Notes: a model not told the origin generated them from the letters alone. 64,000 bases of DNA from Pseudomonas putida (GCF_001976065.1 NZ_MNAH01000010.1:1-64000), one strand, 5' to 3'; counted from the stretch's first letter, positions 51,787 through 62,856 are shown. Numbers and translations are program-made.

Positions 51787-51868
51787 TTCGCGAGCAAGCC
51801 CGCTCCCACATTTAACCGAGTTCTAACTGAAGAATGCGATTGAATGTGGGAGCGGGCTTGCTCGCGAA
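51787..51868. repeat. REPIN-type inverted repeat
   Basis: TTCGCGAGCAAGCCCGCTCC and its complement with a 30-base loop. Here the REP cores point outward relative to the copies at 9743 and 56313. It lies between the convergent yqjG and cysG genes. Confidence 0.88.
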
Positions 51869-51885
51869 TGGAGGCGACTCGGTGC

Positions 51886-53280
51886 TCAGACTTGTGACTG
51901 AGCCCCTTCAAACCAAGCCAGTTTTTCGCGCAGTTGCACCACTTCCCCCACGATCACCAAGGTCGGCGCATGCACTTCATGCTCCGCCACCAGCCGCGGC
52001 AGGTCCGCCAGGGTGCCCGTGAAGACGCGCTGATTGACCGTGGTGCCCTGCTGGATCAACGCCGCCGGGGTATCCGCTCCGCGTCCGTGCTTGATCAACT
52101 GCTCGCAAATGCTCGGCAAGCCCACCAAGCCCATGTAGAACACCAGGGTTTGCGCGGGCGCGACCAGGTCGGCCCAAGGCAGATCAGTGGAACCGTCCTT
52201 CAGGTGACCGGTAATGAACCGCACCGATTGCGCGTAATCACGGTGGGTCAGCGGTATCCCGGCATAGGCCGCGCAACCGCTGGCCGCCGTGATGCCCGGT
52301 ACGACCTGGAACGGGATGCCATGGGCCGCCAGTTCTTCGATCTCTTCACCGCCACGGCCGAAGATGAACGGATCGCCGCCCTTCAACCGCACCACACGCT
52401 TGCCCTGTTTGGCCAGGTCGACCAATTGCTGGTTGATCTGGTCCTGGGGCACGGCGTGATCGGCGCGGCGCTTGCCGACGTAGACGCGCTCTGCATCGCG
52501 ACGGCACAACTCGAGAATCGCCGGTGCCACCAGGCGGTCGTACAGCACCACGTCGGCTTGCTGCATCAGGCGCAAGGCGCGGAAGGTCAGCAGGTCCGGA
52601 TCACCCGGCCCGGCACCGACCAGATACACCTCACCGGTCGCCACCGGCGCTTCGCCCTCGATTTTTGCCTGCAGCAAACGCTCGGCTTCACCGCCCTGCC
52701 CGGCCAGTTGCCGGTCGGCAATCGCGCCCTGGAAGACGTCTTCCCAGAACGCCCGGCGCTGCTGCACATCCGGGAACAGCTTTTTCACCTGATGACGGAA
52801 ACGCGCCGCCAGGCCAGCCAGCTGCCCGTAGGTGGAAGGAATCCAGGTCTCGATCTTGGCGCGGATCAACCGCGCCAGCACCGGCGCATCGCCACCGCTG
52901 GACACGGCAATGATCAGCGGCGAACGGTCGACGATCGCCGGGAAGATCACGCTGCACAGGGCCGGCGCGTCCACCACGTTAACCGGCACGCACCGCCGAT
53001 GGGCATCCTTGGAGACTTGTGCGTTCAACGCTTCGTCGTCGGTGGCGGCAATGATCAGCGCGCAACCGTCCAGGTCCGTCTCGACGTAACCGCGCGTCAG
53101 GCACTCGCCAGCGTGGGCGCTGACCAGCTCACGCAGCTGCGATTCGATTTCAGGTGCGACCACCCGCAGCAGCGCACCGGCATCGGCCAGCAGGCGGGAC
53201 TTGCGCAAGGCAATTTCCCCCCCACCGACGACCAACACACGACTGCCGCGAAGGTTATGGAACAGCGGCAGATAGTTCAT
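51886..53280 (-). CDS. cysG: Siroheme synthase CysG
   Basis: 464 residues, trifunctional. N-terminal Rossmann dehydrogenase/ferrochelatase: VLVVGGGEIALRKSRLLADA. C-terminal uroporphyrinogen-III methyltransferase: VYLVGAGPGDPDLLTFRALR, YDRLVAPAILELCRRDAERV and VVRLKGGDPFIFGRGGEEIE. It makes siroheme for sulfite and nitrite reductases. It starts immediately after the serS stop, in the same operon. Confidence 0.96.
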   Translation of the reverse strand: MNYLPLFHNLRGSRVLVVGGGEIALRKSRLLADAGALLRVVAPEIESQLRELVSAHAGECLTRGYVETDLDGCALIIAATDDEALNAQVSKDAHRRCVPVNVVDAPALCSVIFPAIVDRSPLIIAVSSGGDAPVLARLIRAKIETWIPSTYGQLAGLAARFRHQVKKLFPDVQQRRAFWEDVFQGAIADRQLAGQGGEAERLLQAKIEGEAPVATGEVYLVGAGPGDPDLLTFRALRLMQQADVVLYDRLVAPAILELCRRDAERVYVGKRRADHAVPQDQINQQLVDLAKQGKRVVRLKGGDPFIFGRGGEEIEELAAHGIPFQVVPGITAASGCAAYAGIPLTHRDYAQSVRFITGHLKDGSTDLPWADLVAPAQTLVFYMGLVGLPSICEQLIKHGRGADTPAALIQQGTTVNQRVFTGTLADLPRLVAEHEVHAPTLVIVGEVVQLREKLAWFEGAQSQV

Positions 53281-54561
<1,281 letters not shown>

Positions 54562-54576
54562 GTCGGTCTCTCGTTA

Positions 54577-54951
54577 TCAAAGTTTGGTCAAGGACAGGCC
54601 AGCCCAGGTGGCGAGCAGCCCGCCGAATACGCTGATGGCAGCATAGCCCAGGGCCAGCGGCACTTGCCCGCTTTCCAGCAGGCGCACCGTATCCAGTGAA
54701 AAGGATGAAAAAGTCGTCAGCCCTCCGAGGAAGCCGACGATCAACCCGGCGCGCACCTCGATCGGCACCTCCGGGCGTAGCAAAAACAGACCGTATAAAA
54801 CGCCGATCAGCAAACAGCCGACGATATTAACGGCCAGCGTCGCGGTATAGAAGTGCCGCGGCCAATTAGCATTGATCCAGTTAGCCGTGGCAAAGCGTAG
54901 CAAGGTGCCGGCCACTCCGCCGGCAGATACTGCAGCGATCAAGCCAAGCAC
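54577..54951 (-). CDS. crcB: Fluoride-specific ion channel CrcB (Fluc)
   Basis: 124 residues with four membrane helices and the Fluc signature GFLGGLTTFSSFSLD. A GTG start is inferred at 54951: GGAG lies 6 bases before it, and the start overlaps the rarA stop by one base (TAGTG). Longer readings of the frame add only sequence antisense to nothing and overlap rarA. It exports fluoride as a dual-topology dimer. Confidence 0.92.
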   Translation of the reverse strand: MLGLIAAVSAGGVAGTLLRFATANWINANWPRHFYTATLAVNIVGCLLIGVLYGLFLLRPEVPIEVRAGLIVGFLGGLTTFSSFSLDTVRLLESGQVPLALGYAAISVFGGLLATWAGLSLTKL

Positions 54952-56273
54952 TATTTTCTCCGCTGCCGGGGGCTTAGACGGTCGAGTTTGGCCAGGTGAT
55001 TGAGCTTCTCGCCAATCTTCAACTCCAGGCCACGGGGCACCGGCTGGTAGAACGCGATGGGCTCGAGTTCTTCCGGAAAGTAGTCTTCTCCGGCGGCGTA
55101 GGCATCCGGTTCGTCGTGGGCATAACGGTATTCGTCGCCATAACCGAGCTGCTTCATCAGCTTGGTCGGCGCGTTGCGCAAATGCAGCGGCACTTCCAGC
55201 GAGCCGTGTTCGGCGGCAGCACGCAGCGCAGTCTTGAAGCCCATGTACACCGCGTTGCTTTTCGGCGCGCAGGCCAGATAGGTGATGGCCTGGGCCACCG
55301 CCAGTTCGCCTTCGGGGCTGCCGAGGCGCTCCTGCACTTCCCACGCCGCCAGGCACAGGCTCAGCGCCCGCGGGTCGGCATTGCCGATGTCTTCACTGGC
55401 CATGCGCACCACGCGCCGGGCCAGGTACAGCGGATCGCAGCCGCCATCGATCATGCGCGCGAACCAGTACAACGCGCCGTCAGGGTTGGAGCCGCGAACC
55501 GATTTGTGCAGCGCGGAAATCTGGTCGTAGAAGGCTTCGCCACCCTTGTCGAAGCGCCGGCGGGTATCGCCGAGCAGGCTTTGCAGCAGGTCGGTGCCGA
55601 TCTCGCTGTTGTCTTCGGCCAGGTCCGAGGCGTTTTCCAGCAGGTTGAGCAAGCGCCGGCCATCGCCATCAGCGGCCGACAGCAACATCTGGAAGCCTTC
55701 ATCGCTGAGGGTCAGGTTGCGCTTGCCCAGGCCACGCTCTTCGGTCAGCGCGCGGTGCACCAGTTTACGCAGTGCCGCTTCGTCGAGGCTCTTGAGCACA
55801 TAGACCCGCGCGCGGGAGAGCAAGGCGTTGTTGAGCTCGAACGAAGGGTTCTCCGTGGTCGCGCCGATAAAAATCAGCGTGCCGTCTTCGACATACGGCA
55901 GGAACGCATCCTGCTGGGACTTGTTGAAGCGGTGCACTTCATCGACGAACAGAATCGTGCGCCGGCCATACTGCGCGGCCTGCTGCTTGGCAATTTCCAC
56001 CGCCTGGCGAATTTCCTTCACGCCAGCCAATACCGCCGACACCGTTTCGAAATGCGCCTCGGACACTTCCGCCAGCAACCGCGCCAGGGTGGTTTTGCCC
56101 ACCCCCGGCGGTCCCCAGAAAATCATCGAATGCAGGGCACCCTGCTCCAGGGCTTCGCGCAAGGGCTTGCCGCGAGCGAGCACGTGTTCCTGACCGACAT
56201 ACTCGTCCAGGTTGGTCGCGCGCAGGCGGGCGGCCAGGGGCTGGGCGATGGGGGCGCTGCGAAACAGGTCCAT
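54951..56273 (-). CDS. rarA: Replication-associated recombination protein A (AAA+ clamp-loader-like)
   Basis: 440 residues. Walker A GPPGVGKTTLARLLAEV, Walker B TILFVDEVHRFNKSQQDAFL, and the C-terminal MgsA_C block YMGFKTALRAAAEHGSLEVP. It acts at stalled forks. The gene lies between lolA and crcB on one strand, separated from lolA by a REPIN. Confidence 0.96.
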   Translation of the reverse strand: MDLFRSAPIAQPLAARLRATNLDEYVGQEHVLARGKPLREALEQGALHSMIFWGPPGVGKTTLARLLAEVSEAHFETVSAVLAGVKEIRQAVEIAKQQAAQYGRRTILFVDEVHRFNKSQQDAFLPYVEDGTLIFIGATTENPSFELNNALLSRARVYVLKSLDEAALRKLVHRALTEERGLGKRNLTLSDEGFQMLLSAADGDGRRLLNLLENASDLAEDNSEIGTDLLQSLLGDTRRRFDKGGEAFYDQISALHKSVRGSNPDGALYWFARMIDGGCDPLYLARRVVRMASEDIGNADPRALSLCLAAWEVQERLGSPEGELAVAQAITYLACAPKSNAVYMGFKTALRAAAEHGSLEVPLHLRNAPTKLMKQLGYGDEYRYAHDEPDAYAAGEDYFPEELEPIAFYQPVPRGLELKIGEKLNHLAKLDRLSPRQRRK

Positions 56274-56312
56274 GACTACTTGTGAAACCTCACTGGGCTT
56301 AACACTTTACCC

Positions 56313-56406
56313 CCTGTGGGAGCGAGCCTGCTCGCGAATGCGGTATGCCAGTCAACATGGATGGCGACTGACACGCCCTCTTCGCGAGCAGGCTCGCTCC
56401 CACAGG
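56313..56406. repeat. REPIN-type inverted repeat
   Basis: Arms CCTGTGGGAGCGAGCCTGCT and complement, loop containing CAACATGGATGGCGACTGAC. Over 90 bases it differs from the copy at 62695-62784 at only 3 positions. It lies between lolA and rarA. Confidence 0.92.
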
Positions 56407-56415
56407 AGTTGCGTT

Positions 56416-57039
56416 TTATTCCTGGATTACATCGGCACCCTTGGGGATGTCGAACTTGAACTTGGATGCCGGGATCGGCTCGTTGGCCTTCACCCCGGTG
56501 AACAGGATATTGGTGCGCTGGCCGACACTGTCGATCAGCTGCATGTCGTTGACCAGGCCATTGCGGAACGACAGGCGCAGGCTGTCGAACAGGGTGTCCT
56601 TGGTTTTCGGCTTCAAGGTGAAGTCGATCACGCCCCCGGCTTCCTTGGCGCTGATATCGAAGCTCTGGCTGATCTTCGACACGTCACCGGACAGCAGCAG
56701 TGCTGGCGTCTGGGTCAGGCGCTGATCGAGATTCTTGATGGTAGCCTGTTCCAGGTCCGGGTCCCACAGTGTGACCTTTTTACCATCGGAGACCATGGTC
56801 TGCTCGGCAGGCGCATTGGTGTGCCAATAGAACAGGCCCGGGCGCTGCAGCGACATCTCGCCGGCGGTTTCCTGCAACTGCGTACCCGTGCCATCGAGGG
56901 TCAGCTGGGAGAAGCGCGCTGTCAGGGTCTGGGATTTTTCCAGCAATTGGGTCAGGCGTGCCACGTCCTTGTCATCGGCGTGGGCGGTGAGCGTGCTCAA
57001 AGCCAGTACCGGCAGCAACAGCATGCGGATCAGACGCAT
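56416..57039 (-). CDS. lolA: Outer-membrane lipoprotein carrier protein LolA
   Basis: 207 residues with a signal peptide (cleavage near LTAHADD). Blocks GLFYWHTNAPAEQTMVSDG and NGLVNDMQLIDSVGQRTNI are typical. It ferries lipoproteins from the LolCDE complex to LolB across the periplasm. Located 68 bases after ftsK. Confidence 0.95.
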   Translation of the reverse strand: MRLIRMLLLPVLALSTLTAHADDKDVARLTQLLEKSQTLTARFSQLTLDGTGTQLQETAGEMSLQRPGLFYWHTNAPAEQTMVSDGKKVTLWDPDLEQATIKNLDQRLTQTPALLLSGDVSKISQSFDISAKEAGGVIDFTLKPKTKDTLFDSLRLSFRNGLVNDMQLIDSVGQRTNILFTGVKANEPIPASKFKFDIPKGADVIQE

Positions 57040-57107
57040 GGGAGTCCTCTTGATATTCGTGGGAGTGCGAGCGACGCCAAAGGACGCCGCCCCTTTTCAG
57101 TATCGGG

Positions 57108-59549
57108 TCAGTCGCGCACCGGGCCAGGGGCCAGGACTTCACGCGAACCGTTGGTGTTCATGGATGTCACGACCCCGGCCATTTCCATGGCTTCGATCAT
57201 GCGCGCGGCACGGTTGTAGCCGATCTTCAGCTTGCGCTGGACCGCGGAGATGGACGCGCGACGGCTTTCCAGGACGAACTGCACCGCTTCGTCATACAGC
57301 GCGTCAGCCTCGGGATCATCTCCGTCGCCGCCACCGCTGCTGCCTTCAAAGCCGCTGCCCGCCTCTTCGACACCGTTGAGGATGTCGTCGTTGTATTCCG
57401 GCGCACCACGCAATTTCCAGGCCTCGACCACGCGGTGAACCTCATCGTCGGACACGAACGCGCCGTGAACCCGGATCGGCAGGCTGGTACCCGGCGGCAT
57501 GTACAACATGTCACCGTGGCCGAGCAATTGTTCGGCACCGCCCTGGTCGATGATGGTCCGCGAGTCGATCTTGCTCGACACCTGGAACGCCATGCGGGTC
57601 GGGATGTTGGCCTTGATCAGGCCGGTGATCACGTCCACCGACGGACGCTGGGTCGCGAGGATCAGGTGGATACCCGCCGCCCGCGCCTTCTGGGCGATAC
57701 GGGCGATCAGTTCCTCGACCTTCTTGCCGACGATCATCATCATGTCGGCGAATTCGTCGACCACCACCACGATCGTCGGCAGCTTCTGCAGCAACGGCGC
57801 TTCGTCGTGGATGCTTTCGCGCTTGTACAACGGATCGCTCAACGGTTCGCCGGCGTCCTGCGCTTCCTTGACCTTGGCATTGAAGCCGGACAGGTTACGC
57901 ACGCCCATCTTCGCCATCAGCTTGTAGCGTCGCTCCATCTCGGCAACGCTCCAGCGCAGGGCGTTGGCGGCGTCCTTCATGTCGGTGACCACCGGGCACA
58001 ACAGGTGCGGAATGCCTTCGTAGATCGACAATTCGAGCATTTTCGGGTCGATCATGATCAGCTTGGCGTCTTCCGGGCCGGACTTGAACAGGATCGACAG
58101 GATCATCGCGTTCACACCCACCGACTTACCGGAACCGGTGGTACCGGCCACCAGCAGGTGCGGCATCTTCGCCAGGTCGGTGATGACCGGCTTGCCGCCG
58201 ATGTCGTGGCCCAGGGCCAAGGTGACCGGGGACTTGAAGTTGTCGTACTCGGGGGTCGACAGCACTTCGGAGAAGCGCACGATCTGCCGGTCTTCGTTGG
58301 GAATCTCGATACCGACCGTGGTCTTGCCCGGAATCACTTCCACCACGCGCACGCTGGTCACGGCCAGGGATCGCGCCAGGTCCTTGGCGAGGTTGGCGAT
58401 ACGGCTGACCTTGACCCCCGCCGCTGGCTGGATCTCGTAACGGGTAATCACAGGGCCCGGGTGGATCGAATCCACGGTGACTTCGACGCCGAATTCCTTG
58501 AGCTTGATTTCCAGCAGGTGGCCGACGGCCGCCAGGGATTCGGGCGAGTAATTGAGTTGTTTCTTTTCCGCCGGGTCGAGTATCGAGATGGGCGGCAAGG
58601 TGCCTTCCACCGCGCTGTCGACGAACAACGGCGCCTGCTTCTCTTTTTCCACGCGCTTGCTTGGCGCTGGCGGCTTGGGTGGCGCCGGGGCGATCACCGG
58701 CGGCACCTGTTTCTCGCGCTCGGACATGTGCTTGCTCAGCGCCTGTTCGCGCTCGATCAGGCGCTCCTTGACCTTGGCCTGCTCACGCTTGTCGGTGACG
58801 GTCGGCGCGACCACATCGTGCACGCGGTCATCGACTTCACGCAGTTGTGCGACCAGTTGCTTGCGCTCGGCACGGGCCGCCCACCAACGATTGGCGGCGC
58901 CCTGGAACAGTTCGAACAGGTCGAGGGTGATCTTGCCGGTGACGTCCATCACCTTGAACCATGACAGGTCGGTGAACACCGTGAGGCCGAACAAAAACAG
59001 GGCGATGAACAGCAGCGTGCTGCCCTGGATATTCAGCGCGTTCTTCGCCAGGTCGCCAAGGCTCTCGCCCAGCGCCCCGCCAGCGCCGGCCGGCAGACCG
59101 GTCGCGGCATGGAAATGGATGTGCGCCAGCGCGGCACCGGACAGGACGAGGAATACCAGGCCTATCAGGCGCCAGGAGAACAGCCAGCCGCTCCATTCCC
59201 ACGGCTCGTGGCGTTGACGGAAGATCTGGTAGGCCTTTATCGCCAACAACAGCGGGAAGATATAGGCAAAGTAACCGAGCACCATGAACAGGATATCGGC
59301 GCTGTAGGAGCCAGCGGGGCCGCCGAAGTTCTGAACATCGTCGATCTTGCTGTTATGGCTCCAGCCCGGATCGTCCTTGCCATAGGTCAGCAAGGCCATC
59401 ATCAGGAACAGGCACAACGCACCGATGGCGATCAATGCACCTTCCTTGAGGCGGTAGTGCAAGTGCTGGCGCCAAAGTGGCACAACTGTTTTGGGTGCTG
59501 CGGTGGATTTCTTCAAAACCTGCTTTTCCTGCGCCAATGGCGCGTCCAT
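57108..59549 (-). CDS. ftsK: DNA translocase FtsK
   Basis: About 813 residues. N-terminal four-helix membrane domain (LIAIGALCLFLMMALL onward), a short Pro/Lys linker (about 265-310), then the motor with Walker A AGTTGSGKSVGVNAM and Walker B PTIVVVVDEFADMM, and the C-terminal gamma domain (SAVQRKLKIGYNRAARMIEA) that reads KOPS sites. It resolves chromosomes at the septum. The ATG at 59549 is chosen; a TTG at LKKSTAAPK, 7 codons on after AGGAAA and CAGG, is also plausible. Confidence 0.95.
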   Translation of the reverse strand: MDAPLAQEKQVLKKSTAAPKTVVPLWRQHLHYRLKEGALIAIGALCLFLMMALLTYGKDDPGWSHNSKIDDVQNFGGPAGSYSADILFMVLGYFAYIFPLLLAIKAYQIFRQRHEPWEWSGWLFSWRLIGLVFLVLSGAALAHIHFHAATGLPAGAGGALGESLGDLAKNALNIQGSTLLFIALFLFGLTVFTDLSWFKVMDVTGKITLDLFELFQGAANRWWAARAERKQLVAQLREVDDRVHDVVAPTVTDKREQAKVKERLIEREQALSKHMSEREKQVPPVIAPAPPKPPAPSKRVEKEKQAPLFVDSAVEGTLPPISILDPAEKKQLNYSPESLAAVGHLLEIKLKEFGVEVTVDSIHPGPVITRYEIQPAAGVKVSRIANLAKDLARSLAVTSVRVVEVIPGKTTVGIEIPNEDRQIVRFSEVLSTPEYDNFKSPVTLALGHDIGGKPVITDLAKMPHLLVAGTTGSGKSVGVNAMILSILFKSGPEDAKLIMIDPKMLELSIYEGIPHLLCPVVTDMKDAANALRWSVAEMERRYKLMAKMGVRNLSGFNAKVKEAQDAGEPLSDPLYKRESIHDEAPLLQKLPTIVVVVDEFADMMMIVGKKVEELIARIAQKARAAGIHLILATQRPSVDVITGLIKANIPTRMAFQVSSKIDSRTIIDQGGAEQLLGHGDMLYMPPGTSLPIRVHGAFVSDDEVHRVVEAWKLRGAPEYNDDILNGVEEAGSGFEGSSGGGDGDDPEADALYDEAVQFVLESRRASISAVQRKLKIGYNRAARMIEAMEMAGVVTSMNTNGSREVLAPGPVRD

Positions 59550-59821
59550 CTGTTGAATGACTATAAAACTGCCCAATCCAGGCAGGTAAAAAAGTTAACA
59601 GGCGTAACCGGGTCTACTTTTAACACTGCGCATCGGTTTTCATAAACACCAAACGCGATGCCTATTTTGTTACAAACACTGTTACAGCCAGGCATTGTAC
59701 GGGTTTGTACGCGCGATGCCATGCTGGCAACTCTTGGGTGTAGCATAGTCAACAGCACATTACGTGCGACTCAATTTGAGCACGCATTCTCTTTTGTGAC
59801 AAAGGCTTATGAGGTGTTTTT

Positions 59822-60781
59822 ATGAGCGAAGCGAAGCATTCCCGCCTGATCATCCTGGGTTCCGGTCCCGCCGGGTACAGCGCAGCCGTGTATGCCGCTC
59901 GCGCCAACCTCAAACCCGTTGTCATTACCGGCATACAGGCAGGTGGCCAGCTCACCACCACCGTGGAAGTCGATAACTGGCCAGGCGATGTCGAAGGCCT
60001 GACCGGTCCGGTCCTGATGGAGCGCATGCAAAGACACGCCGAGCGCTTTGCCACCGAGATCGTTTACGACCACATCCATACCGCCAAGTTGCAACAGCGC
60101 CCGTTCGAACTCATCGGTGACAGTGGCACCTACACTTGCGACGCCCTGATCATTGCCACCGGCGCCTCGGCACAGTACCTGGGGCTGCCCTCGGAAGAGA
60201 CTTTCGCGGGTAAAGGGGTTTCGGCCTGCGCGACTTGCGACGGCTTTTTCTATCGCAACCAGGTGGTCGCGGTGGTGGGCGGTGGCAATACTGCCGTCGA
60301 AGAAGCGCTTTATTTGTCGAACATCGCCAGTGAAGTCCATCTGATTCACCGTCGCGACAAGTTGCGCTCGGAAAAGATTCTGCAGGACAAACTCTTCGAA
60401 AAAGCCGCCAAGGGCAATATTCGCCTGCACTGGAACCAGAACCTGGACGAGGTACTGGGCGATTCCAGCGGCGTGACCGGCGCGCGCCTGCGCGACAGTC
60501 ATACCGGTGCAATCACCGAGCTGCCGCTGACCGGCGTGTTCATCGCCATCGGCCACAAACCCAATACCGATTTGTTCACCGGTCAGCTGGAACTGCGTGA
60601 CGGCTATCTGCTGGTCAACGGTGGCAGCGACGGCAATGCAACGGCCACCGCCATCGAAGGCGTGTTTGCCGCAGGTGACGTTGCCGATCACGTCTATCGC
60701 CAGGCCGTCACGTCCGCCGGTGCCGGCTGCATGGCCGCCCTCGATGCGGAAAAATACCTCGACGACATTCCCGCTGTTTGA
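59822..60781 (+). CDS. trxB: Thioredoxin reductase
   Basis: 319 residues. FAD-binding GSGPAGYSAAVYAARAN at the N-terminus, redox-active CATCDGFF with Cys136 and Cys139, NADPH fold VVGGGNTAVEEALYLSNIAS, and a second FAD block GVFAAGDVADHVYRQ. It reduces thioredoxin with NADPH. Divergent from ftsK with 272 bases between. Confidence 0.97.
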   Translation: MSEAKHSRLIILGSGPAGYSAAVYAARANLKPVVITGIQAGGQLTTTVEVDNWPGDVEGLTGPVLMERMQRHAERFATEIVYDHIHTAKLQQRPFELIGDSGTYTCDALIIATGASAQYLGLPSEETFAGKGVSACATCDGFFYRNQVVAVVGGGNTAVEEALYLSNIASEVHLIHRRDKLRSEKILQDKLFEKAAKGNIRLHWNQNLDEVLGDSSGVTGARLRDSHTGAITELPLTGVFIAIGHKPNTDLFTGQLELRDGYLLVNGGSDGNATATAIEGVFAAGDVADHVYRQAVTSAGAGCMAALDAEKYLDDIPAV

Positions 60782-60794
60782 CTGCACACTTCAC

Positions 60795-60813
60795 GGCGGG
60801 CCCAACGCCCGCC
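60795..60813. terminator. Possible hairpin after trxB
   Basis: GGCGGGC, 5-base loop, GCCCGCC: a perfect 7-bp stem 13 bases after the trxB stop. No T tract follows, so it is at best a weak intrinsic terminator or a message-stability structure. Confidence 0.35.
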
Positions 60814-60844
60814 ACCGCCCTCCCCTTCTGCAAGCCCTGACGCC

Positions 60845-61525
60845 ATGCTGACTTGGTTACAACGCAACACCCTGACCTTCCCGGCCCTGGAAAAGGCCAT
60901 GCGTGATCCCAATGGATTGCTGGCGGCCGGTGGCGACCTGTCCGCCGATCGATTGATCCAGGCCTACCGCCATGGTTGTTTTCCCTGGTTTTCCGAAGGC
61001 CAGCCGATTCTCTGGTGGTCGCCGGACCCTCGCACCGTCTTGTTTCCCGATGAACTGCATGTGTCCCGCAGCCTGAAAAAACTCCTGCGCCAACAACGCT
61101 ACCAGGTGACCTTCGATCAGGATTTCGTCGCGGTCATCCGCGCCTGCGCCGCGCCCAGGGAGTATGCGGACGGCACCTGGATCACCGACGCCATGCAGGA
61201 CGCCTATATCGAACTGCACAGGCGCGGCCATGCGCATTCGGTGGAGGTCTGGGACCAGGATGAACTGGTCGGCGGACTGTATGGCCTGGCGATGGGCCAG
61301 CTGTTTTTCGGCGAATCCATGTTCAGCCTGGCCGACAACGCCTCGAAATTTGGCTTTGCCACACTGGTGCAACATCTGAAAGACTCGGGTTTTGTGCTCA
61401 TCGACTGCCAGATGCCCACCGACCATTTGCACAGCCTGGGTGCCCGGGCCATTCCTCGCCGCGTGTTTGCCGACTACCTGGCGCGGCATCTGGACCAACC
61501 CAATCGTGCAACCTGGGTTTGCTGA
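60845..61525 (+). CDS. aat: Leucyl/phenylalanyl-tRNA--protein transferase
   Basis: 226 residues. Blocks FPALEKAMRDPNGLLAAGGD, YRHGCFPWFSEGQPILWWSP and GGLYGLAMGQLFFGESMFS are family signatures. It tags N-degron substrates for ClpAP; clpA lies in this same window, and bpt follows. Confidence 0.95.
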   Translation: MLTWLQRNTLTFPALEKAMRDPNGLLAAGGDLSADRLIQAYRHGCFPWFSEGQPILWWSPDPRTVLFPDELHVSRSLKKLLRQQRYQVTFDQDFVAVIRACAAPREYADGTWITDAMQDAYIELHRRGHAHSVEVWDQDELVGGLYGLAMGQLFFGESMFSLADNASKFGFATLVQHLKDSGFVLIDCQMPTDHLHSLGARAIPRRVFADYLARHLDQPNRATWVC

Positions 61526-61581
61526 GCGACTTTTGCGCGCGTGGCTTACACTTAATCCAAAGCACTATCCGAGGGTTGATC

Positions 61582-62289
61582 ATGACCGAGTTGGCGCGTT
61601 TGAAGTTTTATGCCACTCAACCCCACTCCTGCAGTTATCTGCCCGAGGAGCAGGCCACGACCCTGTTTCTCGACCCTAGCCAGCCCATGGATGTGCACGT
61701 CTATGCAGACCTGTCTGAAATGGGTTTTCGGCGCAGTGGCGACCATCTGTATCGCCCCCATTGCCAGAATTGCAATGCGTGCGTACCGGCGCGCATTCCG
61801 GTTGGACAATTCACCCCCAATCGCCAGCAGAAGCGTATTTTCAAACGCAACGCCGACTTGCAGGTGCGCCCCGCCAAGCCGGGCTTCAGCGAAGAATATT
61901 TCGATCTATACCAGCGCTACATCGAAGAACGCCATGCCGACGGCGACATGTACCCACCCAGTCGCGATCAATTCTCGACCTTCCTGGTTCGCGACCTGCC
62001 ATTTTCACGGTTCTATGAATTCCGCCTTGAGGGCCGGTTGCTGGCCATTGCCGTTACCGACCTTCTGCCGAACGGTCTGTCGGCGGTCTACACCTTCTAT
62101 GAGCCCGGCGAAGAGCGGCGCAGCCTGGGGCGCTTCGCCATACTCTGGCAAATCGCCGAAGCCCGGCGATTGGGTCTGGATGCGGTTTACCTGGGCTACT
62201 GGATCAAGAACTGCAAAAAAATGAGCTACAAGACCCAGTATCGCCCAATTGAACTGCTGATAAACCAGCGCTGGGTCGTTCTGAACTAG
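61582..62289 (+). CDS. bpt: Aspartate/glutamate leucyltransferase (Bpt/Ate)
   Basis: 235 residues. CSYLPEEQATTLFLDPS and CQNCNACVPARIPV with its cysteine cluster are diagnostic, as is the C-terminal YLGYWIKNCKKMSYKTQYRP. It transfers leucine to acidic N-termini. The start at 61582 (MTELARLKF) follows GAGGG and gives family length; the frame is open to 61519. It completes a small N-degron pair with aat. Confidence 0.95.
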   Translation: MTELARLKFYATQPHSCSYLPEEQATTLFLDPSQPMDVHVYADLSEMGFRRSGDHLYRPHCQNCNACVPARIPVGQFTPNRQQKRIFKRNADLQVRPAKPGFSEEYFDLYQRYIEERHADGDMYPPSRDQFSTFLVRDLPFSRFYEFRLEGRLLAIAVTDLLPNGLSAVYTFYEPGEERRSLGRFAILWQIAEARRLGLDAVYLGYWIKNCKKMSYKTQYRPIELLINQRWVVLN

Positions 62290-62400
62290 AGCAGGCCCTA
62301 AACCCCTTGGCTTGAACACCCTTTTTCGGGCACAATGCACGCCGCTTTTGCCTGGCGCAGTTGCACCGGGCCATTCATTGGACACCGAGGGCTTTACTGC

Positions 62401-62619
62401 ATGTCGAAAGAAGACAGCTTCGAAATGGAAGGCACTGTCGTCGACACCCTGCCCAACACCATGTTTCGTGTGGAGTTGGAAAATGGGCACGTCGTAACCG
62501 CGCATATTTCCGGCAAGATGCGCAAGAACTACATTCGTATTCTTACCGGTGACAAGGTGCGCGTCGAGCTGACGCCCTATGACTTGAGCAAAGGGCGCAT
62601 CACTTACCGCGCTCGTTAA
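62401..62619 (+). CDS. infA: Translation initiation factor IF-1
   Basis: 72 residues, [20 protein letters not shown] followed by the S1-like OB fold ending GRITYRAR. Length and sequence are standard. It is followed by a strong intrinsic terminator. Confidence 0.98.
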
Positions 62620-62634
62620 TCAGGTCAATACAAG

Positions 62635-62660
62635 ACGCCCGGCTTATGCCGGGCGTTTTT
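62635..62660 (+). terminator. Intrinsic terminator of infA
   Basis: Perfect 9-bp stem ACGCCCGGC / GCCGGGCGT with TTAT loop, followed by a run of five T. Confidence 0.92.
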
Positions 62661-62694
62661 GTTTGCCTTCGACTTGAATCTGGCTGCAGCCCCA

Positions 62695-62784
62695 TGTGGG
62701 AGCGAGCCTGCTCGCGAATGCGATATGCCAGTCAACATGAATGGAGACTGACACGCCCTCTTCGCGAGCAGGCTCGCTCCCACA
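62695..62784. repeat. REPIN-type inverted repeat
   Basis: Near twin of the copy at 56313-56406, 3 differences in 90 bases. It lies between the convergent infA and clpA genes. Confidence 0.92.
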
Positions 62785-62809
62785 GGGGCCGGCGCATTTC
62801 TTCAAGACA

Positions 62810-62839
62810 GCAAAAAGGCGCCGATCGGCGCCTTTTTGC
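62810..62839. terminator. Bidirectional intrinsic terminator (clpA side)
   Basis: GCAAAAAGGCGCC then GAT-C and GGCGCCTTTTTGC: an 11-bp stem with A and T tracts on opposite strands, so it can end clpA transcription leftward and infA read-through rightward. Confidence 0.9.
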
Positions 62840-62856
62840 TTTATTGCGATTTAACG

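Noticed and set aside
54952..55356. Long frame upstream of crcB
   Set aside because: It is antisense-free but overlaps rarA in another frame; the GTG at 54951 with GGAG gives the normal Fluc length.
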